This document shows positions 6,536 through 11,453 of a stretch of DNA of 11,453 nucleotides, in pieces (position 1 is the stretch's first letter; each line of letters starts with the position of its first letter). The stretch comes from Pseudoflavonifractor sp035562355 (lineage in GTDB: Bacteria > Bacillota > Clostridia > Oscillospirales > Oscillospiraceae). Below the pieces are notes generated by a model. The model was not told the origin of the DNA, searched no databases, and was given only the letters and a program-made list of their open reading frames with translations. The translations under genes and the position numbers were made by a program. The DNA lies in NCBI GenBank assembly GCA_035562355.1, contig DATMXU010000298.1:1-11453 (forward strand), written 5' to 3'.

Positions 6536-7326
6536 GAGGAAAGAAATACCCAGTCGCGCTGTGTATGATCCAGCCTGAGCCTCTGCCGGGCAGCTACCGC
6601 AATACGGGCATGGGCATCAGAGAGATCACCGACCGGGTCCTGCGTGAGGCGGAGATGGTAGCTGAGAACGGTTTTGACGGATATATCCTGCAAAATATGA
6701 ACGACATGCCCGTCAAGCAGATCGCGCCCCCCGAGGCCATCGCCTATCTGTCTGTCATCGGGCAGGAGCTGCGCCGCGGTTTTCCTGAGCTCATCATGGG
6801 TGTGTTGGTAAATTGGGACGGCGTGGCGGCCCTTTCGGTGGCTGACGCGGTGGGAGCCGACTTTATGAGGGTGGAGCACCTTTTTACCGGCGTGGAGGTG
6901 ACCAGTGCGGGCCTTCTGGAGGGCCAGTGCTGCGAAATCGCCCAGTTGCGCAAGAAATTAGGCACCAAGGTCCCGGTCTTTGCCGACGTCTATGAGGTCC
7001 ATGGCGTGCCATTGGGGGCCAAGCCGGTGGAGGACGCCGCGTGGGAGAGCGTGAACGAGGCCTTTGCCGACGGGCTCTTCCTCAGCGGGAAGAGCGTGGC
7101 AGAGAGCATTGAGATGGTCCGGCGGGCTCGCACCAGGGTGAAGGATACCCCTATCTTCCTGGGCGGAGGCGCCACGGGCGACAACATCTGCGAGTTGATG
7201 CGGCACTTCGACGGGGTGAGCGTGGCCACTTGGATCAAAAACGGCGACATGAAAAACCCCATCGATCCTGAGCGGGCCAAACGCTTTATGGATGAGATCC
7301 GCCGTGCTTGTGAGCTGCGCAAATAA
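6529..7326 (+). CDS. BtpA/SgcQ-family TIM-barrel protein
   Basis: A 265-residue soluble protein that matches the BtpA/SgcQ family along its length. Visible family features are the PLPGS segment (18-22), GFDGYILQNMNDMP (48-61), a GADFMRVE strand (109-116), TSAGLLEG (125-132), FADVYEVHGVPLG (151-163), an ADGLFLSGKS segment (180-189), LGGGATGDNI (211-220) and ATWIKNGD (233-240). The pattern is a (beta/alpha)8 barrel with a C-terminal phosphate-binding-like glycine segment. BtpA was linked to photosystem I assembly in cyanobacteria, while E. coli SgcQ lies in a sugar-phosphotransferase cluster; neither gives a firm reaction. Here it is the last gene of the operon. Its ATG overlaps the upstream stop by seven bases and follows GGAGG (6515-6519). 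An aldolase-, epimerase- or lyase-like step on a sugar phosphate is a reasonable guess. Confidence 0.85.
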   Translation: MLRGKKYPVALCMIQPEPLPGSYRNTGMGIREITDRVLREAEMVAENGFDGYILQNMNDMPVKQIAPPEAIAYLSVIGQELRRGFPELIMGVLVNWDGVAALSVADAVGADFMRVEHLFTGVEVTSAGLLEGQCCEIAQLRKKLGTKVPVFADVYEVHGVPLGAKPVEDAAWESVNEAFADGLFLSGKSVAESIEMVRRARTRVKDTPIFLGGGATGDNICELMRHFDGVSVATWIKNGDMKNPIDPERAKRFMDEIRRACELRK

Positions 7327-7332
7327 GATGCG

Positions 7333-7428
7333 GCCGTGGCCTTGCGTTTTGACTGGCTCCCTGGTGATGACGTCGCCCCCGGGACCTTCCTGAAAAGGGG
7401 GTGAGAAGTTTCCGGGCTACGGCTTTTT
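7333..7428 (+). terminator. Possible first terminator or structured 3' end of the + operon
   Basis: Bases 7333-7341 can pair with 7415-7423 (nine pairs, one G-U), followed at once by TTTTT (7424-7428). The enclosed 73 bases are long for a terminator loop, but contain further C-run/G-run pairings (7376-7380 with 7397-7401). It begins seven bases after the BtpA-like stop. It may act before the much stronger hairpin downstream, or be chance in GC-rich spacer. Confidence 0.3.
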
Positions 7429-7436
7429 GGCTTAAG

Positions 7437-7495
7437 ATGATATAAAGAGCTCCCCGGCTCGACCATTGGTCGAGCCGGGGAGCTCTTTATATCAT
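7437..7495. terminator. Bidirectional terminator, perfect 28-bp stem with 3-base loop
   Basis: Bases 7437-7464 are the exact reverse complement of 7468-7495, with ATT (7465-7467) as the loop. The central part of the stem is GC-rich and the outer ends are A/T-rich, giving a CTCTTTATAT run after the strong stem on either strand. It lies between convergent operons: the + transport operon ends at 7326 and the - strand nrdB ends at 7539. It therefore fits a shared rho-independent terminator that also stops read-through into antisense transcript. Confidence 0.85.
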
Positions 7496-7538
7496 GAAGG
7501 GTTAGCCCACCTTGCATAAGCGGGAGGCACCGACGGGG

Positions 7539-8582
7539 TTACAGATCATCCACGAGCGCGCCGCTTTTGGCATAGGCGGTGCTGCGGGCCTCGAAGAAGT
7601 CGGTTTTGATGGTATTGGCGTTGCTGTACTGGCTGACCCATGTGAGGGACTCGGGCTCGTCATCATGTCCCTCAAAGAGTTTCTCGAACCCAAGACCGGT
7701 GCAGCGGAGGTTGCCGAGGTACTGCACATAGTCGGTGATCATCTCCTTGGTGAGCCCTGCCACCTCGTCGCCGATGACATAATGCCCCCAGGCGATTTCC
7801 TGCTCACAGCCCTCCCGGATCATGGCGCGGTAAAACTCCACCTTCTCGGGGGTGAAGAGCTCGGGGTTTTCCTGCTTGAGCTCCAGTAAAATGCTGCGGA
7901 AAAGCCAGAGATGGGTATTCTCGTCCCGGTTGATGTAGCGGATCACCTGCACCGAGCCGGGCATGAGGTTGTTGCGGCCCAGATTATAGAAAAACATGAA
8001 ACCGCTGTAGAAGTAGATCCCCTCCAGAATATAGTTTGCTACAACGGTGCGCATCAGGTTCTCCGCTGTGCGTTCCCGGTAGAAGTGGTTGTACGCCTCA
8101 CCGATGAAGGTGTTGCGCCGGAGAAGGTGGGGGTCGTTCTTCCACTGGTAGAGCACCTCGTCCCTCTGCTGGGGCTCGCAGATGGTGTCCAGCATATAGC
8201 TGTAGCTCTGGCTGTGGATGGCCTCCTGATAGGTCTGGATGGCGAGGCAGAGGTTTACCTCATTGGCGGTGATATACTCGCCCACGGCAGGCAGGTTGGC
8301 GGTCTGGATGCTGTCCAGGAAAATCAGAAAGGAGAGAATTTTGTCATAGGCCCGGCGCTCAGCGGCGGGCAGGCGGGGATAATCCTTCGCGTCGGGCGAG
8401 AGGTTGACCTCCTCGGGAATCCAGAAGTTGTTCATGGCCTGGCGGTACCAGTCGTGGCTCCAGGTGTATTTGAGGTTGTTGAAGTCGTTGAGGTTGGTGG
8501 TGTCGCCGGCAATCATGCGCCGCTGGCTTAAGTCGGTGCTCCCGTCGGGGTTGAAGAGGGGCTTTTGTTTGAGTAGTTCCAT
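7539..8582 (-). CDS. nrdB: Ribonucleotide reductase class I, small (radical-generating) subunit
   Basis: The 347-residue beta subunit houses the dimetal centre and tyrosyl radical that start reduction of ribonucleotides to deoxyribonucleotides. All six expected metal ligands are visible: Asp90 (FLDSIQ), Glu120 and His123 (EAIHSQSY), Glu187 (YILEGIY), Glu221 and His224 (RDENTH). The radical Tyr127 lies at the same distance from Glu120 as Tyr122 from Glu115 in the E. coli enzyme. The C-terminus ends in an acidic tail (VDDL), the region that docks to the large subunit. The start follows AAGGAG by eight bases, and the gene begins 26 bases after nrdA, in one operon. No nrdI or nrdH is adjacent, which leans towards class Ia rather than Ib; the metal (Fe or Mn) cannot be read from sequence. 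Confidence 0.95.
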   Translation of the reverse strand: MELLKQKPLFNPDGSTDLSQRRMIAGDTTNLNDFNNLKYTWSHDWYRQAMNNFWIPEEVNLSPDAKDYPRLPAAERRAYDKILSFLIFLDSIQTANLPAVGEYITANEVNLCLAIQTYQEAIHSQSYSYMLDTICEPQQRDEVLYQWKNDPHLLRRNTFIGEAYNHFYRERTAENLMRTVVANYILEGIYFYSGFMFFYNLGRNNLMPGSVQVIRYINRDENTHLWLFRSILLELKQENPELFTPEKVEFYRAMIREGCEQEIAWGHYVIGDEVAGLTKEMITDYVQYLGNLRCTGLGFEKLFEGHDDEPESLTWVSQYSNANTIKTDFFEARSTAYAKSGALVDDL

Positions 8583-8608
8583 ATACTTGGCTCCTTAAAT
8601 TCGTGATG

Positions 8609-11131
8609 CTACGAGGAACAGGCCACGCAGGGCTCCACCTCAAGGCTCTTACTGCGCACATAGTAGACGGTCTTGATCCCCAGCTCGAAGGCCAGAAGGT
8701 ACAGCTCCAGCACCTTGCGGAAGGTGTAGTCGTTGGTGATATAGAGGTTCATGCTCTGGGCCTGGTCGATGTGCTTTTGACGCACGCCCGCCGCACGGAT
8801 GGACCAGGTCTGGTCGAGATGATGGGCACTCTTGTAATACCAATAGGTCTCAGGGGAGAGGTCAGGCGCCACGCGCGGGATAAGGCCGTTTTTCTTCTCC
8901 TCCAGGAAATATCGGTTCATTACGGGGTCGATGCCCGCCGTTGTCCCGGCTAAGATGCTGGTGCTGCTGGTGGGCGCGATGGCGAGGAGCCAGCCGTTGC
9001 GCAGACCCTGGGCGGCGACCTTCCCGGCCAGCGCCTGCCAGCGCGCGCCAGTGTACCCCCGCTTATGGAAGTACGCGCCGGTCTGCCAGTCGCTGCCCTC
9101 AAAGAGCGCGTACCGCCCCTTCTCAGCGGCCACGTCGGCGCTGGCCGAGATGGCGGCGTAGTTGATGCGCTCGAACACCCCGTCGGCAAAGCGGAGGTGC
9201 TCCTCGCTCTCCCAGCTGATGTGGTTCTTGGCGAGCATATGGTGATAACCGCTCACGCCGAGGCCGATGGGGCGGTAGCGGAGATTGTTCACCTTGGCGT
9301 AGGGCACGGGGAAGAAGTTGAGGTCGATGACATTGTCCAGCGCCCTGACCAAGTGGCCCGTGAGTGTCTCCAGCTCGTCCCCGGTCAGGTCGATCTGCCC
9401 GAGCGACAAGCTTGCCAGATTGCAGACCACAAAGTCGCCCGGCTTGGTAGTGGTGACGATGACGGTGTCGCCGTCGGCAGTGACGGTCTCCTCGCTGACC
9501 TCCTCGATTCCGCTCATGTTCTGGGCGATCTCGGTGCAGAGATTGCTGCAGTAGATCATGCCCTTTTGGCCGTTGGGATTGGCCCGGTTGACCGTATCGC
9601 GGTTAAAAGCGAACGGAGTGCCAGTCTCTACCGCGCTCTTGATAATGAGCCTGACTAATTCCTTGATGGGGATGACCCGCTTTTCGATGCGCTCGTCGCG
9701 GACGCAGTCCCGATAGCGAGTCTCCCATTCCTCTCCCCAATAGTCCTCCAGGCAGTAGCCCCTGGCGGTGAGGATATCGTGGGGGCACATGAGATACCAG
9801 TTGCCCTCAATGTTGTCCCGGACCGTTTTCCAAAATAGATCCGGATAGCAGACCGCAGGGAAAACGTCGTGGGCCTTCATCCGGTCGTCGCCGTTGTTGG
9901 TGCGCAGCTGCAGAAACTCCGGCAGGTCCTTGTGCCAGGCGTCGAGATAGACGGCCACGGCTCCCTGCCGCATACCGAGCTGGTCCACCGCCACGGCGGT
10001 GTCGTTGGCCAGGCGAATCCACCGGATGACGCCCCCCGCCGCGCCCTCAAAGCCCCGGATACTGCCCCCCTTGGCCCGCACCTTGCCGAAGTAGAGCCCC
10101 ATGCCGCCGCCGTATTTGCTTACCTGTGCGAAATTGTTGATGCTTCGGTAGATGCCCGTCAGACTGTCGGGTACGGTGTCGATAAAGCAGGAGGAGAGCT
10201 GGTAAAAGGGCTTTCTCGCGTTGGAGAGGGTGGGAGTCGCCATGGTCACCTTGAGGGAGGAGAGCATCTCATAAAACCGTTTCACCCATACGAGGCGGTC
10301 TGCCGTCTCCAGCATAGCCAGGTGGAGGGCGATGCCCAAGTACATCTCCTGCGGCGTCTCCAGTGGCTGGCCCTGATGACTGCGAATCACGTACCGCCGG
10401 AGCAGCAAGTCAAGCCCCGAGTAGGTAAGCGTTTCATCGTGCGCGGCATCCAGATACGCCGCGCAGGCGTCCAGCTCCTCCTTGGAGTAATGCGCCAGAA
10501 TATAATCCCCATAAAGCCCGCGCTCGGTGAGGTAACGCACCTTTTCGTAAAAGCTGTGGAGGTTCAACTCGTCCAGGCTCCGGGCCAACTGAGTCTGGAA
10601 GTCGTGCATCAAAAGCCGAGCGGCGATGAATTCCCAATGGGGCGCCTCCTGGGTGGTCAGTTCGGCGGCGGCCTGAATCAGGGCGGCGCGCCTGGCCGAT
10701 TCACTCATCTCCGGCTTTAGAAAAGACTTAAATTTGTCGTCCAGCCGGGAGAGCTCGTACATCTCCTGAGGGTAGTCCTTTTGGACCTTGCTCAGAATGG
10801 AATTCAGCGTGCCCCCCTCGGCAAACGGTGCACAAAGGCTCTCCCGCTGTGCCCGCTTGCGGGTGCGTTCGCTGCGGTAAAGAATGTAGCTCTTGCTCTG
10901 GGCGAAGTAGCCTTGCCCCATGAGGGCCTCTTCCACCAGATCCTGAATCTGCTCTACCTGAACTGGCGGTGAAAGGGACGCCATCCGCGCCTCGGCGGCG
11001 GCGGTGATGGCTTCAAGTGCCGCATCCGACACATCAACCCCTGTGCTGACGAAGGCCTTCCGTATGGCGTTCGTAATCTTGTCACGGTTATAAGTTTCCG
11101 TCTGCCCGCTTCGCTTGATAATCTCCTGCAT
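8609..11131 (-). CDS. nrdA: Ribonucleotide reductase class I, large catalytic subunit
   Basis: The 840-residue alpha subunit that reduces ribonucleotides. An N-terminal ATP-cone (about 3-92, IIKRSGQTETYNRDKI) implies dATP/ATP activity control. The catalytic barrel shows Cys315 (QLSSCF), the NLCTE loop with Asn530, thiyl Cys532 and Glu534, the partner Cys570 (CNLASLSL), and radical-transfer Tyr823-Tyr824. A C-terminal CVAC (835-838) shuttles electrons from thioredoxin or glutaredoxin. There are 38 residues between Cys532 and Cys570 against 23 in E. coli, an acidic/Thr-rich insert near 543-562. The ATG at 11131 is chosen because the product then begins right at the ATP-cone. The ribosome site is weak (AAGGGG, 13 bases away), and upstream in-frame codons cover the promoter and NrdR sites. 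Confidence 0.96.
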   Translation of the reverse strand: MQEIIKRSGQTETYNRDKITNAIRKAFVSTGVDVSDAALEAITAAAEARMASLSPPVQVEQIQDLVEEALMGQGYFAQSKSYILYRSERTRKRAQRESLCAPFAEGGTLNSILSKVQKDYPQEMYELSRLDDKFKSFLKPEMSESARRAALIQAAAELTTQEAPHWEFIAARLLMHDFQTQLARSLDELNLHSFYEKVRYLTERGLYGDYILAHYSKEELDACAAYLDAAHDETLTYSGLDLLLRRYVIRSHQGQPLETPQEMYLGIALHLAMLETADRLVWVKRFYEMLSSLKVTMATPTLSNARKPFYQLSSCFIDTVPDSLTGIYRSINNFAQVSKYGGGMGLYFGKVRAKGGSIRGFEGAAGGVIRWIRLANDTAVAVDQLGMRQGAVAVYLDAWHKDLPEFLQLRTNNGDDRMKAHDVFPAVCYPDLFWKTVRDNIEGNWYLMCPHDILTARGYCLEDYWGEEWETRYRDCVRDERIEKRVIPIKELVRLIIKSAVETGTPFAFNRDTVNRANPNGQKGMIYCSNLCTEIAQNMSGIEEVSEETVTADGDTVIVTTTKPGDFVVCNLASLSLGQIDLTGDELETLTGHLVRALDNVIDLNFFPVPYAKVNNLRYRPIGLGVSGYHHMLAKNHISWESEEHLRFADGVFERINYAAISASADVAAEKGRYALFEGSDWQTGAYFHKRGYTGARWQALAGKVAAQGLRNGWLLAIAPTSSTSILAGTTAGIDPVMNRYFLEEKKNGLIPRVAPDLSPETYWYYKSAHHLDQTWSIRAAGVRQKHIDQAQSMNLYITNDYTFRKVLELYLLAFELGIKTVYYVRSKSLEVEPCVACSS

Positions 11132-11203
11132 ATTGGTTTGCACACCCCTTGCTTTGCGCGTTCTAAAAAATGTCCCATACCTGTTGTCATAGTGCGCCGA
11201 AAA

Positions 11204-11219
11204 CAACAACAAATAGTGG
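11204..11219. promoter_or_regulatory. NrdR box 2 (promoter-distal site)
   Basis: On the + strand, 11204-11219 matches the NrdR consensus acaCwAtATaTwGtgt at about 11 of 16 bases, including the key C (11207) and G (11216). It lies just downstream of the likely nrdA transcription start. Its centre is 31 bp from box 1, three helical turns, as is usual for NrdR site pairs. Confidence 0.65.
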
Positions 11220-11228
11220 TTCAATTTT

Positions 11229-11257
11229 ATAGTAACACAAGATATAGAAAAATACAA
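11229..11257 (-). promoter_or_regulatory. Promoter of nrdAB
   Basis: Read on the - strand, TTGTAT (11257-11252) serves as -35 and TACTAT (11234-11229) as -10, with a 17-base spacer. Each hexamer matches four of six consensus bases, so the promoter is moderate. The spacer is filled by an NrdR-box-like site, which supports this placement. The resulting leader before the ATG at 11131 is about 90 bases. Confidence 0.55.
11235..11250. promoter_or_regulatory. NrdR box 1, between -35 and -10 of nrdAB
   Basis: On the + strand this reads ACACAAGATATAGAAA, matching about 12 of 16 bases of the NrdR consensus and all the most conserved ones (ACAC, ATAT, AG). It occupies exactly the spacer between the proposed -35 and -10. 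NrdR is the zinc-finger/ATP-cone repressor of ribonucleotide reductase genes in most bacteria, so the operon is probably shut off when dNTPs are sufficient. Confidence 0.75.
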
Positions 11258-11260
11258 GCG

Positions 11261-11350
11261 GCAGAACGGAACCCCTCGATCCCTTCTGATGAGCAGTTCA
11301 AAGCGGTGCAGCAAGCGAGCGGGAACGCGCGTACCACCCGGAGGAAGAAT
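11261..11350. other. Spacer between the two divergent promoters, no gene seen
   Basis: The gene-free stretch from 11132 to the window end holds the nrdAB promoter with its NrdR sites, this spacer, and a divergent promoter. Within the spacer I see no credible ORF or strong hairpin. A short T-box-like motif on the - strand (11339-11326) was considered and rejected. Confidence 0.5.
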
Positions 11351-11379
11351 TTGCAATGATGTGGCAGTTCTGATAAAAT
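11351..11379 (+). promoter_or_regulatory. Divergent sigma-70-type promoter for a gene beyond the window
   Basis: TTGCAA (11351-11356), a 17-base spacer and TAAAAT (11374-11379, five of six consensus bases) form a good + strand promoter pointing away from nrdA. Transcription would start near 11386 and give a leader of about 65 bases before the ribosome site at the edge. Confidence 0.55.
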
Positions 11380-11439
11380 AAATACAATATCTGTTTAGAA
11401 AAAGGCAGGAAGTACACAATTAGTAACGCATGCATCCTT

Positions 11440-11453
11440 AGGAGGTGGTGGAT
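11440..11453 (+). promoter_or_regulatory. Strong ribosome binding site at the window edge, start of an unseen gene
   Basis: AGGAGGTGG (11440-11448) is almost fully complementary to the 3' end of 16S rRNA. The window ends in AT at 11452-11453. If the next base is G, an ATG would begin at 11452 with six bases after AGGAGG. A + strand gene therefore probably starts here; its identity cannot be known from this window. Confidence 0.6.

Noticed and set aside
9869..10720. Long + strand ORF opposite nrdA (283 codons), with others at 9065-9658 and 7911-8531
   Set aside because: All lie antisense to the clearly conserved nrdA and nrdB genes and show low-complexity, codon-shadow composition.
11326..11339. 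T-box-like GGGTGGTACGCG motif on the - strand upstream of nrdA
   Set aside because: One core base is off, no stem I/specifier structure or terminator is seen around it, it lies upstream of the proposed nrdAB start point, and tRNA control of this operon would be unexpected.
11132..11419. Open N-terminal extension of nrdA by 96 codons, from an ATG at 11419
   Set aside because: It has no family similarity, covers the promoter and both NrdR boxes, and the ATP-cone begins right at the internal ATG at 11131.
1..11453. CRISPR arrays, insertion sequences, tRNA or rRNA genes, attachment sites
   Set aside because: No regularly spaced repeats, transposase-like ORFs, tRNA-like folds or rRNA segments were recognised on reading both strands.

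Overview
The window looks like chromosomal DNA from a moderately GC-rich Bacillota, most likely a Clostridia/Oscillospirales-type gut anaerobe. The reasons are strong GGAGG-type ribosome binding sites on almost every gene, a lipoprotein-type sugar-binding protein with an LAAC lipobox, tightly packed operons, and NrdR-box control of a ribonucleotide reductase operon. This placement is inference from style and gene content; no rRNA or other marker is present.

Left part (1-7326, + strand): one apparent operon of eight genes. It begins with a near-consensus sigma-70 promoter (TTGACA, 17-base spacer, TATCAT) whose -10 lies inside a perfect 13-base palindrome, a likely repressor site. In order it encodes: a small alpha/beta protein of unknown function; an AllA-like (ureidoglycolate lyase family) cupin; a complete RbsA/RbsC/RbsB-type ABC importer (tandem ATPase, permease, lipoprotein binding protein); a PfkB-family sugar kinase; an MtnA/eIF2B-alpha-fold protein; and a BtpA/SgcQ-family TIM-barrel protein. 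The last three genes are overlapping or nearly so. The layout suggests import, phosphorylation, then rearrangement or cleavage of an unidentified sugar-like or nucleoside-like substrate. The MtnA-fold protein lacks both catalytic residues of known isomerases in the fold, and the binding protein differs from RbsB at several ligand positions. The substrate is therefore probably not plain ribose, and the pathway may be undescribed.

Middle (7327-7538): a convergent intergenic region with a perfect 28-bp stem, 3-base loop inverted repeat. It ends in A/T-rich flanks on both sides and fits a bidirectional terminator shared by the two operons.

Right part (7539-11453): nrdA-nrdB on the - strand, encoding an aerobic-type class I ribonucleotide reductase with all main catalytic, radical-transfer and metal-ligand residues present. 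Its promoter carries two NrdR-box-like sites spaced 31 bp apart, one between -35 and -10. Diverging from it is a + strand promoter followed by a strong ribosome binding site at the window edge, so another gene probably begins at or just beyond base 11452.
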